Shown: positions 16,546 through 25,555 of the stretch, piece after piece
How the letters are laid out: every line of letters starts with the position of its first letter
Position numbering within the stretch: position 1 is the first letter of the stretch
DNA from: Erythrobacter donghaensis
Lineage (GTDB): Bacteria; Pseudomonadota; Alphaproteobacteria; Sphingomonadales; Sphingomonadaceae
Direction of reading: 5' to 3'
NCBI RefSeq assembly: GCF_002155425.1
Contig: NZ_MUYG01000010.1
Coordinates: 372,001-436,000, forward strand
Length of the DNA stretch: 64,000 nucleotides
The notes under the pieces: model-generated
Told to the model about the DNA's origin: nothing
Database searches by the model: none
What the model saw: only the letters and a program-made list of their open reading frames with translations
Program-made: the position numbers and the translations under genes

Positions 16546-16747
16546 TGCCACGTCCTTGAAACACGTTTGACCCGAAGGTTTATGCGACTTGGCTGAAAGC
16601 GGATTTGCGCGGCAGATCAGCGCAATTCCCTAGGTCGCGCAGCCAAACCGCGTCCGGGCGGGCAGAGTGGCACCCTTGCCGATAGGGACACCGGCAAGAA
16701 TGCTCGCCAGGCTGGCGCGCCTACTGGTTGAGGTTGTCCGGGGCCGT

Positions 16748-18016
16748 TCAGGCCTGGCTGCGAAAGGCGCTGAGGAACACCAGCTCGCGCAGCTGGGCAT
16801 CGGCCGGCAGGCCCAGCCCGGTAAGGTCGGCGACCCCGACGATCCGCTCGTTGTCGTTGCATTCGGACAGCACGATGCGATGCGGCAGGATCCGCTCGCC
16901 CGTATCGAGCGAGTAGAACGCCTGAACCACCGGGCGCAGCGGGTCCTTGCGATCCTCGTCGATGACCATCGCCAGCTTGCGGCTTTGCAGCATCACGAAG
17001 GCGCCGACGGGATACATGCCCACGACCTCGACGAACTGACCCAGAATCTCTTCGTCGAAAGCCCCTTCCTGCGCACGCAGCGCCTCCACCGCAGCGGCGG
17101 GGTCGAGACCGGGCGCAGTGCCGTTGCCAGCCAGCAGGAATTCGAAGGAATCGCAGATCGCCGCCATGCGCGCGACCATCGGGATATCGTCCCCGGCCAG
17201 CTGCTGGGGATAGCCATGGCCATCGATCCGCTCGTGATGCATCAGGCAGGCGTCCAGCACCAGCTGCGGCAGGTCGGTGTCGTTCTGCAAGACCCGGTGG
17301 CCGAGCATCACGTGCTGGCGCCACACCCGCTCGCTGCGATGCCGCAATTCGCCGAGCGAGGCATGGTCTGCCAGGGGGAGATAGTTCACGCCAATATCGA
17401 GCAGCAGCCCGGCCAGCCCGCAATTGTGAACCTCCTGCGGCGGCAGCCGCATCCGGTCGGCCAGCGCCACCATCAGCGCGCTTACCGAAAGCGCATGGCG
17501 GAAGACGTCCTCGTTCTTGAGCTTGCAGCGCATCAGCCCGCTGAATGCCTGCGGGTTTCGCCGCACCGAGGCGAGGATGTCGCTCACCACCGGCTCGACC
17601 TTGCGCACGTCGAGCGCCTTGCCGAGCCGGGCGGCGATGAAGGTCTGACCAAGCCGGTCGCGCGCCTGCTGGGCGATGGCTGCGGCTGTCTCGACCTCCT
17701 GCGCCATCGTGGTGCGCGATACGGGCGCGACCTGCGCGACCGCCCGCTGCCTGATCCGCTTGGCGCGAGAAGCAGGGTGTGCAGCGGCCTGCGCCGCACC
17801 AACGGCCTCGCATGGCGCGGCATTGGCGGCGACATCGCGTCCGCGCGACGTGTCGATCACCACGCCGCGCAGACGGCTTTCGCGGATCGCGGCAAGCCTG
17901 TCCGCGTCCTCGATCACAAATCCCGCTTTCCAGAACGGATGGTCGAACCAGCCTCCTTCGAACTTATGGACGAACATGCCCAGTTCGACTTCGGAAACGG
18001 CGACTGTCTTAAGCAT
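16748..18016 (-). CDS. HD-GYP domain protein with a degenerate HD motif
   Basis: 422 aa. The N-terminal ~90 residues match the DUF3391 region that often precedes HD-GYP domains (VSEVELGMFVHKFEGGWF). The catalytic-type domain spans about residues 165-365. The downstream motifs are present (HVMLGHRVL, CLMHHERIDGHGYPQQL, AAICDSFEFL), but the leading HDIG(K) is LDIGV (GLLLDIGVNYLP), so the metal-binding His of the HD pair is lost. Cyclic-di-GMP hydrolysis is therefore doubtful; it may bind the nucleotide as an effector. It stands 200 nt upstream of the che operon and is divergent from the CheB paralogue. Confidence 0.8.
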   Translation of the reverse strand: MLKTVAVSEVELGMFVHKFEGGWFDHPFWKAGFVIEDADRLAAIRESRLRGVVIDTSRGRDVAANAAPCEAVGAAQAAAHPASRAKRIRQRAVAQVAPVSRTTMAQEVETAAAIAQQARDRLGQTFIAARLGKALDVRKVEPVVSDILASVRRNPQAFSGLMRCKLKNEDVFRHALSVSALMVALADRMRLPPQEVHNCGLAGLLLDIGVNYLPLADHASLGELRHRSERVWRQHVMLGHRVLQNDTDLPQLVLDACLMHHERIDGHGYPQQLAGDDIPMVARMAAICDSFEFLLAGNGTAPGLDPAAAVEALRAQEGAFDEEILGQFVEVVGMYPVGAFVMLQSRKLAMVIDEDRKDPLRPVVQAFYSLDTGERILPHRIVLSECNDNERIVGVADLTGLGLPADAQLRELVFLSAFRSQA

Positions 18017-18291
18017 CCTGTCGGCCCCTGCTGTGCGTCAATCGGCCAGAGGATTAGCGCCGCTGCCTTTGCGTTTGGCGCAGCGGGCCCTCGGTAAATC
18101 CCCTAGGTGCCGGGTGGGCAATCGTCTCAAGGTCCACTCATGCCGTGGCCGCGCCTCTGTGCTTGCCCTTAAGCGGCACGCGCGAATTTGTTCGCGGCTG
18201 CGCGATTATCGCAAGGCCGACAGGCAAGGCCGCGGGCTCCGACAGGGCGCCCCCGGCAGGGCCGCGAACGCCATGAAGAGGTTGAGCGACA

Positions 18292-19323
18292 ATGGCCGAT
18301 GTTAAGGTTCTGGTGGTCGACGATTCGGCCGCGATGCGCGCGCTGTTCTGGGACATTCTCGACAATGCCAAGGGCGTGAAGGTGTGCGGCACGGCCAAGA
18401 ATGCCGACGAAGCGCGCGACCAGCTCGATGCGCTCAAGCCCGATGTGCTGACTCTCGATGTCGAAATGCCGGGCATGAGCGGGATGGAGTTTCTGGAAGA
18501 GGTGATGACGACCCGGCCGATGCCGGTGATCATGCTCTCGAGCATCACCCAGGCCGGCACCGGCACTGCCCGGCGCGCGCTCGATCTGGGGGCGGTGCAT
18601 TGCTTTCCCAAGCCGCTGCACACCTCGCGCGAGGAGTTCGATGCGACCGTGCGCCAGCTGGGCGACATCGTGCTCAAGGCCGCGGCGGGCGCGCTGAAGC
18701 CCGGCGGGGAGGGGGGCGACACGGCGGCAAGCGGGGCGCGCTACCGCTCCGACGGGCGGATCGTCGCGCTCGCCTGCGGTGCGGCGGGGATCGAGAGCGC
18801 GCGGCAGGTGCTCGCCACCTATGACGCCGCCTGCCCGCCGACCGTGGTGCTGTTCGATGCCGATCCCGCCGCGGTCGAGAACGCGGTGCGTGCGATGCGC
18901 CATTCGCTGCCGTGCCAGCTGGGCGATGCGGTGGACGGCGTGTCGCTCGAGATCGGCAAGGTGTGGCTGGCGCATGACCCGACCCGCCATGTGATTATCG
19001 AGCCGGGCGAACCGCCGCGACTGCGGCTGGTCGAGCGCGATGAGATCAACGGCTGCCGTCCCTCGGCCGACCTGCTGTTCGGCTCGCTCGCCCGCAGCGG
19101 GCTGCCGGCGCTGGGCGGGCTGCTGACCGGCAGCGGCGCCGATGGCGTGCGCGGTCTGGGGATCCTCGCCGAGACCGGGGGCAAGGTTTTCCACCAGCGC
19201 CCCGCCGACTACGCCCCGCGCGACCGCTATGACGCCGTGCGCGCGCAGGGGCTCGACCTCGCCGATCTCAGGCAGGAAGCGATCCCCGAGTGGATTCTGG
19301 AGCAGACCAACGCGGCGGCGTGA
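18292..19323 (+). CDS. CheB paralogue: receiver domain plus methylesterase-like domain lacking catalytic Ser and His
   Basis: 343 aa. The receiver domain is complete ([36 protein letters not shown]). The C-terminal 190 residues follow CheB order, but the nucleophile motif GASTGG is [13 protein letters not shown], the QHM histidine site reads [10 protein letters not shown], and only the Asp segment [12 protein letters not shown] survives. It is therefore predicted to be an inactive esterase that could still bind receptors or act as a phosphate sink. AGAGG lies upstream of the ATG. It sits divergent to the HD-GYP gene. Confidence 0.8.
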   Translation: MADVKVLVVDDSAAMRALFWDILDNAKGVKVCGTAKNADEARDQLDALKPDVLTLDVEMPGMSGMEFLEEVMTTRPMPVIMLSSITQAGTGTARRALDLGAVHCFPKPLHTSREEFDATVRQLGDIVLKAAAGALKPGGEGGDTAASGARYRSDGRIVALACGAAGIESARQVLATYDAACPPTVVLFDADPAAVENAVRAMRHSLPCQLGDAVDGVSLEIGKVWLAHDPTRHVIIEPGEPPRLRLVERDEINGCRPSADLLFGSLARSGLPALGGLLTGSGADGVRGLGILAETGGKVFHQRPADYAPRDRYDAVRAQGLDLADLRQEAIPEWILEQTNAAA

Positions 19324-19339
19324 TCGCGCCGAAGGAAAG

Positions 19340-19416
<77 letters not shown>

Positions 19417-19440
19417 ACACTTTACTCATCGCCCTTCCGG

Positions 19441-19513
19441 TGGGCCCGGCAGGATTCGAACCCGCGACCTAGCCGTTATGAGCGGCCAGCTCTAACCGCT
19501 GAGCTACAGGCCC
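19441..19513 (-). tRNA. tRNA with CAU anticodon, probably tRNA-Ile2
   Basis: Minus-strand cloverleaf with acceptor GGGCCTG / CGGGCCC, anticodon loop CTCATAA (anticodon CAT) and T arm GGGTTCGAATCC. CCA is not encoded (CCG follows). The acceptor GGGCC and the anticodon-stem context resemble isoleucine tRNAs rather than elongator Met tRNA, which argues for the lysidine-modified AUA reader. Initiator features are absent. The amino-acid identity is an inference. Confidence 0.85.
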
Positions 19514-19588
19514 CTGGCTTGCGCGCAAGGCACCGGAAGACAGGACGAGCCCCGCCTCTACTGTGCGCGCGGCGGGGATACAAGCGCT

Positions 19589-20590
19589 CTAACGGGTAGT
19601 GGCGGCGATGATCTCTGCAACGGTGCAGCTCGATATCCCGCGCGCGGCGAGATGCGCGTAGACCGCCGCGAACCAGCCGTAGAGCGCTTCGACATCGGCT
19701 TCGGTCTTGGTGTAGGGCGTGTGGCCCGGCGCGAGGGTCGGACTGTGGAACGAGAGCACCAGCAGCGGCAGGTCGCTCCGGAGCAGAATGTCGATCCCGC
19801 GCAGCGCTTCGTCACGCGACACGCCTTCGGGGGTCAGCGCGATGCGTTCGAGCAGGCCGGCGCGCGAAAAGCCCGAATATACCGTCGGCAAATGGCGCTG
19901 CACGCGGTGGATCAGCGGCCCCACCGGGCTCAGCAGGCCCGCATAGGTGCTGCTTACTGGCAGTTCGAGCAGCGCGCCTTCGGGGTCGGCCCAGTAAGGC
20001 GCGAGCGGGTGATTGCTGTAATCGGGCCCGCCTTGCGGACTGTAATCGAACAGCGGGCGCACCGAGGTATCGATCCGGATTCCCGCCTGCTTGAGCAGGT
20101 CGGCGGTGTGCGGGCCCAGTCCGTAGCGCCCGGCGCGGTAGATCAGCGGCGCGGTGCCGAACGCGGTCTCGATCGCATCGCGTAGCATGGTGAACTTGGC
20201 CGCCTCCTGCGCGGGCGGAAGGTTGCCGGCGAAGGAATTGCGCTCGCTCACCTCCTCCTCGAAGGGCGGGTTGACCCAGGGGTGGAGTTGCACGCCGACA
20301 TCGGCAACGCCGCGCCGCACGGCATCGCCAATGATGGCGACCGCGCGGGGCTCGTTCACCACCGGCCAGTCCACCAGATAGACCGGATGCGCGCCGATCG
20401 TCTCGCAAAAGGCCTGAAAGCGCGGGAGCGCGGCGAGGTGGCTGAGCCCATAGCCATCGCGGCGGAACGGGGCGCGCCAGTCGAATTCCTCTTCGGTGTC
20501 GACCGTCAGCAGCACCCGCCGCCCGAAGCCGGGCGCAAAGCGGGCGCTGCGCCCGGCGGGCGGCACCTCGAGCATCGAACCTGTCGTCAT
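19589..20590 (-). CDS. Polysaccharide deacetylase-like protein (WalW type)
   Basis: 333 aa, no signal peptide. The NodB-like barrel is indicated by LLTVDTEEEFDW (residues ~27-38, the first Asp-containing strand), VGVQLHPWVNPPF (metal-binding His strand), IYRAGRYGLGPHT and LSFHSPTLAPGHTPY (late His motif). This matches the WalW-like group of sphingomonads and related bacteria. The substrate is unknown; genes of this group commonly sit in cell-surface polysaccharide regions. It lies 38 nt downstream of the histidine-kinase gene on the same strand and may be co-transcribed with it. Confidence 0.75.
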   Translation of the reverse strand: MTTGSMLEVPPAGRSARFAPGFGRRVLLTVDTEEEFDWRAPFRRDGYGLSHLAALPRFQAFCETIGAHPVYLVDWPVVNEPRAVAIIGDAVRRGVADVGVQLHPWVNPPFEEEVSERNSFAGNLPPAQEAAKFTMLRDAIETAFGTAPLIYRAGRYGLGPHTADLLKQAGIRIDTSVRPLFDYSPQGGPDYSNHPLAPYWADPEGALLELPVSSTYAGLLSPVGPLIHRVQRHLPTVYSGFSRAGLLERIALTPEGVSRDEALRGIDILLRSDLPLLVLSFHSPTLAPGHTPYTKTEADVEALYGWFAAVYAHLAARGISSCTVAEIIAATTR

Positions 20591-20628
20591 CCCCCTGACT
20601 TGCGCCTCCCGGTCGCGATCCTTTCGGC

Positions 20629-22365
20629 TCAGGCCGTATCTGCGAAGATGCTAGTCTCGCGAAGTAAAGGGAGCGTCAAGATCAGGTCGGTGCCTTCGCG
20701 GCCCAGCCCGCCACCCGCGGCGCGAGCTTCGGCGCGGGCGAGGCGCAGGGCAAAGCCGGTGCCGAACAGCCCGGCATTGATCGTGCTCTCGGCAGAGCGG
20801 GTGGTGGCGGCAAAGAGATTGTCCGCTGCGGCCAATGTGGCAGGAAGCTGGCACGCCAGCCGCGCCATGGCCTGTCCGCCCGGCGAGTTAAGGGATGCGA
20901 GCGTCACACCGATCCGCTCGCCCGCGCCGCATGCTGCGCCGAGGCTGGCGAGCACCCGCCAGACCAGCGCTTCGGCATCCTCGGGGTCGAGCCCGATCAA
21001 CAGCGCGGTCTCAAGCGCGAAAGCGGGGTCGAGCCCGGCACCTTGCGGGGCCAGCACCGGATCGAGCTGCGCGGCGGTGCGGCGCACCAGCGCGGCCAGA
21101 TCGGATTCCCCGGGCTCGATCCGCGTCGCCCCGGTTTCCAGCCGGGCAAGCCGGTCAAGCTCCTCGAACCCGGAAAGGATGCGCGCGGCATCGGCGGCGA
21201 TCGCCGCGGCGAGAGCGCGGTATTCGTGCGGGGCCGGGCCGAACAGTTGTTGCTGGATCACCTCGGCATAGCCCTGCACCGCGGTGACGGGCGTGCGCAA
21301 TTCGTGGAGGAGCTGGCGGATCCGATCAGCCTCGCGCGCTTCGGGCCCGGGGGTGCGCGCCGCCGGATCGGGCACCCGGCGCAGCCGCCCGAGATAGCCG
21401 GTGAAGTGCCCGTCCTCGCGGAAATGCGGCTCCGCATCGAGGCTCCATTCGCCGGTGATGGCCGGCGCGCCCGCAAGGCTCACCGCGCCGCCGCTGATCG
21501 GCTGGCGGCGGGCAAAGGCGCGGGCGATCGCGTCATCCGCACCGAACAGGCGGGTGCCCACCACCATCGGTGCGACGTCGCTGACGGCCCAGTTGATCCG
21601 CCCGGCGGTGTCGGCGGCAAAGCCGAAGCTGGACAGCGTGCGATCCGGGCGCTGCGCCAGCTCCCCCAGCGGTAGGCGGGGCGACTGTTCGAGGTCGATC
21701 GGATTATCGCCGCGGCTGCGCCGGAACTGGGCGATGCGCTCGACCAGCGCGGAGATTTCGGTGCGCCCGCTTTCGTCGCGGTCGCGGCGATTGGCGGGGG
21801 AGGGGTGCAGCGGGATGGGTTGGGCGGGGCGTGTCGCAATCGGTGCCGGGGCAAGAGTGGGCCGCGCCGCTGTCTCGGCCGAGGCCTGCGCGGCGTCATC
21901 GCTCGCTGCGGGCGCGGGCGCGGGCAGGCCGCGGTCATGCACCCCCAGCCGCGCCAGCAGCGCCTCGACATCGACCGGCAGATCGCGGCGCAATCGCAGA
22001 AACCCGCGCGCGCGCACCGGCAGGCGCGGGATCAGCGCGGCCCAATCCTCGCTGGCGAGATCGGCGCGGGTCAGGGCGGCAGCGGCGACTTCGGGCTCGT
22101 GATCGGCCAGATGCGAGGCGAGATCGGGGCTCTGGAAGCGCCAGCCAGGCTCACGGATCATCCGCGCGCGTGCGTCGGCCGGGATCGCCTCGGCGAGCGC
22201 GTCCATCCGCAGCCAGGCGGCGGCGAGCAGGCTGTGATCGTCGCCCGGCGCATGGATGCGCCTGCGGCCCAGAAGATCGAGCAATTGCCGATATTGCGTG
22301 CGCAACGATCCCTCGCCCATGGCGCGCTGGCGCAGCACGGTGGCAAGGCGATCGTCGAAAAACAA
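20629..22365 (-). CDS. Sensor histidine kinase with a poorly conserved ATPase domain
   Basis: 578 aa without membrane segments. The N-terminal 200 residues are helical (FFDDRLATVLRQRAMGEGSL...) followed by an Ala/Pro linker. A PAS-like segment (about 240-350) precedes the HisKA helix with the phospho-His in LLHELRTPVTAVQGYAEVIQQ (split here: LLHELRTPVTAVQGY). The catalytic part is divergent: no clear N box or DxGxG, though GLFGTGFALRLARAEARAAGG resembles the G2 region. So a soluble kinase, or a degraded one acting as a phosphatase. It is upstream of, and possibly in an operon with, the deacetylase gene. Confidence 0.75.
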   Translation of the reverse strand: MFFDDRLATVLRQRAMGEGSLRTQYRQLLDLLGRRRIHAPGDDHSLLAAAWLRMDALAEAIPADARARMIREPGWRFQSPDLASHLADHEPEVAAAALTRADLASEDWAALIPRLPVRARGFLRLRRDLPVDVEALLARLGVHDRGLPAPAPAASDDAAQASAETAARPTLAPAPIATRPAQPIPLHPSPANRRDRDESGRTEISALVERIAQFRRSRGDNPIDLEQSPRLPLGELAQRPDRTLSSFGFAADTAGRINWAVSDVAPMVVGTRLFGADDAIARAFARRQPISGGAVSLAGAPAITGEWSLDAEPHFREDGHFTGYLGRLRRVPDPAARTPGPEAREADRIRQLLHELRTPVTAVQGYAEVIQQQLFGPAPHEYRALAAAIAADAARILSGFEELDRLARLETGATRIEPGESDLAALVRRTAAQLDPVLAPQGAGLDPAFALETALLIGLDPEDAEALVWRVLASLGAACGAGERIGVTLASLNSPGGQAMARLACQLPATLAAADNLFAATTRSAESTINAGLFGTGFALRLARAEARAAGGGLGREGTDLILTLPLLRETSIFADTA

Positions 22366-22638
22366 ACAACTCTCCTCAATACACGCAGGCGGCGCGAATC
22401 GCGCGCATGGCCGGCGGGTGCAGCGCCGCTATAGTCGGCTTAGTCCCCGCCGTCTTATCAGGCTGGAGCATTTGTCACAGTCTGACGCGAAAGGTGCGTT
22501 GCAAAGCGGGACAATTGCTGGCAGACCTAATAATATTAGCCGAGCGAGCCATGCGGCACGCCTCTTGTTTCTTTGGGATCATAGCGCGCCTGCCTCGCCC
22601 TCCGGCCCGGCACCCTGCGCCGGAGGAGCTTAAGCCAC

Positions 22639-23100
22639 GTGGCCAATCTCGACGATATCGACCGCCGTCTGCTGGCGGAATTGCAGGCAGAAGGCCGCGT
22701 CACCAATGTCGAACTCGCCCAGCGCGTCGGGCTGACCGCGCCGCCCTGCCTGCGCCGGGTGCGGGGGCTCGAGGAAGATGGCGTCATCCGTGGCTATCAC
22801 GCCGATCTCGACCCGTCGAAGCTCGGCTTCGCGATCACCGTGTTTGCGATGGTCAGCCTGAAGAGCCAGGCCGAAAGCAGCTTGCGCGAGTTCGAGGAGC
22901 ACATGCGCGCGCTGCCCGAAGTGCGCGAATGCCACATGCTCAACGGCGAGATCGACTTCATCCTGAAGATCGTCAGCAAGGACTTGCAGAGCTTTCAGGA
23001 ATTTCTGACCGGCAAGCTGACGCCCGCGCCCAATGTGGAAAGCGTCAAGACCTCGCTCACTATCCGCACCGCCAAGCAGGAACCCGGCGTTCCGCTGTGA
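22639..23100 (+). CDS. Lrp/AsnC family transcriptional regulator
   Basis: 153 aa from a GTG start with GGAGGAG ten bases upstream. N-terminal winged helix-turn-helix (DDIDRRLLAELQAEGRVTNV, then LAQRVGLTAPPCLRRVRGLE) and a C-terminal RAM ligand-binding/dimerisation domain (ITVFAMVSLKSQ ... VRECHMLNGEIDFILKIV). Such proteins sense amino acids and often control nearby genes. Its TGA overlaps the GTG of the next gene, so the GFA-family gene is co-translated and may be its target. Confidence 0.92.
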   Translation: MANLDDIDRRLLAELQAEGRVTNVELAQRVGLTAPPCLRRVRGLEEDGVIRGYHADLDPSKLGFAITVFAMVSLKSQAESSLREFEEHMRALPEVRECHMLNGEIDFILKIVSKDLQSFQEFLTGKLTPAPNVESVKTSLTIRTAKQEPGVPL

Positions 23101-23543
23101 GTGACACGGCCCGTCTCGCGGAGCCTGTGACCGGGCACTGCCTCTGCGGCGCGGTGACGATCACGGTGACGGCGATGCGGTGCGAGGTCGATATCTGCCA
23201 CTGCGGTATGTGCCAGCGATGGGGCGGTGTATTCTACGCCGGCGTGAAGGGCGAAGCCGCCGAGGTCACGGGCGAGGACGCGGTGACCGTCTATCGCTCG
23301 AGCCAATGGGCCGAGCGCGCCTTCTGCGGCACCTGCGGCAGCAACCTGTGGTATCGCTTCCTGCCGACCGGCAATCGCAGCTTCCTCGCGGGCCTGTTCG
23401 ATCTGCCGAAGGGCTTCGGGATCGAGCAACAGATTTTTGTCGACGAGAAGCCCGATTGGTATGATATTGCTAGGGAAAGTCCGATGCTGACGGGCCCCGA
23501 AGTAATCGCCGAAGCGAAAGCGCACGGGTTCAGCTTCGATTGA
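23097..23543 (+). CDS. GFA family protein (glutathione-dependent formaldehyde-activating enzyme-like)
   Basis: 148 aa from GTG, overlapping the regulator's stop (GTGA). The zinc-binding cysteines of the GFA fold are visible: GHCLCGAVT (residues ~14-22), ICHCGMCQRWGG, and FCGTCGSNLWYR. These match the Gfa/CENP-V fold with its structural and active-site zinc. Most family members have no proven formaldehyde activity, so the role is open. Confidence 0.88.
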   Translation: MSDTARLAEPVTGHCLCGAVTITVTAMRCEVDICHCGMCQRWGGVFYAGVKGEAAEVTGEDAVTVYRSSQWAERAFCGTCGSNLWYRFLPTGNRSFLAGLFDLPKGFGIEQQIFVDEKPDWYDIARESPMLTGPEVIAEAKAHGFSFD

Positions 23544-23564
23544 CCGCGGAGGAGTGCGAGACGG

Positions 23565-23951
23565 ATGATCGACGAACCGCCGCCCGAAACGTCTATCCTC
23601 GCCGCCCCGGCTGAGGACGGCTCCAGCGCTGCGGCGCCGGTGATCGCCGAGAGGGACGATGGCACCGTGGTGATCGATCTCACCCAGCTCGTACCCCCGC
23701 TGCCCGCCGAGGAATGCATCGACGAACCCACCGATCCTCTCACCTCCGAGATCGTGGTCTGCGCCGTGACCGGCCCCTCGCCGCGTGTCGGCCCGCTGAT
23801 CGGCCCGGTGGACGACGGTTTCGGCAGCGCGATCCCGCGCGCGCGGATCAAGCTGTCGGAAAATGCCGAGTTGCAGGCCAACGCCACCGCGCCGGGCGTC
23901 GGCGGCTTCAACGCGCAGGGCGGCGAGTTGCGGCTGAAGATCGACTTTTGA
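23565..23951 (+). CDS. Hypothetical protein, 128 aa
   Basis: No family recognised. The acidic, Pro-rich N-terminus (MIDEPPPETSILAAPAED) is followed by VVIDLTQLVPPLPAEECIDE and TSEIVVCAVTGPSPRVGP, then a C-terminal segment that alternates charged and hydrophobic residues (ELQANATAPGVGGF ... GELRLKIDF), perhaps a beta edge. There is no signal peptide. Codon use matches its neighbours. It lies 21 nt after the GFA gene and ends before a strong inverted repeat. Confidence 0.6.
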   Translation: MIDEPPPETSILAAPAEDGSSAAAPVIAERDDGTVVIDLTQLVPPLPAEECIDEPTDPLTSEIVVCAVTGPSPRVGPLIGPVDDGFGSAIPRARIKLSENAELQANATAPGVGGFNAQGGELRLKIDF

Positions 23952-23981
23952 TATAAAGGTTCGCCGATGCGAACCCACGCG

Positions 23982-24060
23982 CCACCCGCCCCGCCTCTCC
24001 ACCCGGCCACCATAGCCTGATGGTATCATTGGTGGCCGGGTGGGGAGGCGGGGCGGGTGG
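23982..24060. terminator. 31-bp near-perfect inverted repeat, probable bidirectional terminator
   Basis: Arms 23982-24012 and 24030-24060 (CCACCCGCCCCGCC... and its complement) match at 30 of 31 positions, the exception being a G-T pair, around a 17-nt loop. It lies between two convergent genes, 30 nt after one stop and 10 nt before the other. No clear T-run follows on either strand, so it may act in a Rho-assisted or attenuating way, or be a short palindromic repeat element. Confidence 0.6.
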
Positions 24061-24070
24061 TCTGAACCGG

Positions 24071-25381
24071 TCAGTGCAGCTTCAGCTTGGGTCGCACGAT
24101 GCGGTTGACGCGGCCGACCAGCATCAGGAAGGTCGCCTTCACCCAGCCGTGGATGCCGATCAGGTGCAGGCGATACAGCGAGGTATAGATGAACCGCGCC
24201 AGCCGCCCCTCGATCGCCATGCTCCCGCCGATCAGGTTGCCCATGAGGCTGCCGACGGTCGAGAACCGGCTGAGTGACACCAGTGATCCGTTGTCCTGAT
24301 AGGTGAAGTGCTTCAGCGGCTTGCCCTGCTGCATCCGCACGATATTGGCGAACACCGTTGACGCCATCTGATGCGCCGCCTGTGCGCGCGGGGGGACGGG
24401 ACGATCCTCGCCCGGTGGGGTGTAGCTGGCGCAGTCGCCCAGCGCATAGATGCAGGGATCGACCGTCGTCTGGAGCGTGTCGGTGACGAGGATCTGGTTG
24501 CGGCCATTCGTCTCCAGCCCGAGGCCGGAGATGAAATCCGCGCCCTTCACCCCCGCCGCCCAGACGATCAGATCGGCTTCCATCACCTCGCCGGTCTTGG
24601 TGATGAGCTGGCGCGGGCGGGCTTCGACCACCTGCACCCCGGGCCGCACATCGACGCCGAGCACTTCGAGCTCGTGCTTGGCGGCGGCGGCCAGCTTGTC
24701 GGGGAGGGCAGGCAGGATGCGCGGCCCGGCTTCGAGCAGGGTAACGTGCATCCGGCTCTCGTCGAACACCTCGAGCCCGTAGTGCCGCAGCGCCCCGGCC
24801 GCGTTGTAGAGCTCGGCGGCCAGTTCCACGCCGGTCGCCCCGCCGCCGACGATGGCGACGCGCACCTGCTCGTTGGCTGCGGGATCGTTCATCATCGCCC
24901 GGCTGACGCGCAGGCAGTGGTTGAGCAGCCGGGTGCGGAACCGGTCCGCCTGCACGCGGCTGTCGAGGTAGAGGCAATGCTCCTTCACCCCCGGCACGCC
25001 GAAATCGTTCGAGACCGATCCCATCGCCAGCGCGAGAATGTCGTAGCGGATGGTGTGGCCCGCGATCAGTTCGCTGCCATCCTCGTCCTTCACGGGCGCG
25101 AGGCGGATGGTCTTGGCATCGCGGTCGATCCCTTCGAGGCTGCCCTGAAAGAAGCGATAGCCCCAGCGGTGGCAATGCCCGCGATAGCCGACCTCGTCCA
25201 GGTTCGCGTCGAGCGATCCGGCGGCGACCTCGTGCAGCAAGGGCTTCCAGATGTGGCTGAGATTCTTGTCGACGAGTATGATATCGTGCCGCTCGCGCCC
25301 ATACTTGGCGCCGAGCCGGCGGACCAGCTCCAGCCCGCCCGCGCCCCCGCCGACGACAACAATCTGGGTCTTGCGGTTCAT
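24071..25381 (-). CDS. ndh: Type II NADH dehydrogenase (NDH-2)
   Basis: 436 aa. The two Rossmann dinucleotide folds are visible: FAD site VVVGGGAGGLELVRRLG (residues 8-24) and NAD site VAIVGGGATGVELAAEL (about 173-189). The FAD-binding GDCASY motif (YALGDCASYT) and the C-terminal amphipathic region (RLHLIGIHGWVKATFLML) complete an NDH-2. This membrane-associated enzyme passes electrons from NADH to quinone without pumping protons. It runs convergently with the preceding hypothetical gene across a strong inverted repeat. Confidence 0.88.
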   Translation of the reverse strand: MNRKTQIVVVGGGAGGLELVRRLGAKYGRERHDIILVDKNLSHIWKPLLHEVAAGSLDANLDEVGYRGHCHRWGYRFFQGSLEGIDRDAKTIRLAPVKDEDGSELIAGHTIRYDILALAMGSVSNDFGVPGVKEHCLYLDSRVQADRFRTRLLNHCLRVSRAMMNDPAANEQVRVAIVGGGATGVELAAELYNAAGALRHYGLEVFDESRMHVTLLEAGPRILPALPDKLAAAAKHELEVLGVDVRPGVQVVEARPRQLITKTGEVMEADLIVWAAGVKGADFISGLGLETNGRNQILVTDTLQTTVDPCIYALGDCASYTPPGEDRPVPPRAQAAHQMASTVFANIVRMQQGKPLKHFTYQDNGSLVSLSRFSTVGSLMGNLIGGSMAIEGRLARFIYTSLYRLHLIGIHGWVKATFLMLVGRVNRIVRPKLKLH

Positions 25382-25555
25382 TCAGGCACTCCTTGGCACG
25401 ACTGTGCAGCGCAATCCCGAAGCCGTGTTAGCCTGTGGCGCCGACAATTGCGCGTCAAATCAACGTAGCGCCACACAACGGATGTTGCAGTGCAGCATGA
25501 AGGCAACAGTTCGTGAGGCGAAAAACGTTTCCCAATGTATCGCGGGATGGCGTTG

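Noticed and set aside
19441..19513. Elongator tRNA-Met instead of tRNA-Ile2 for the CAU tRNA
   Set aside because: The GGGCC acceptor and stem context look like isoleucine tRNAs; kept as a probability, not certainty.
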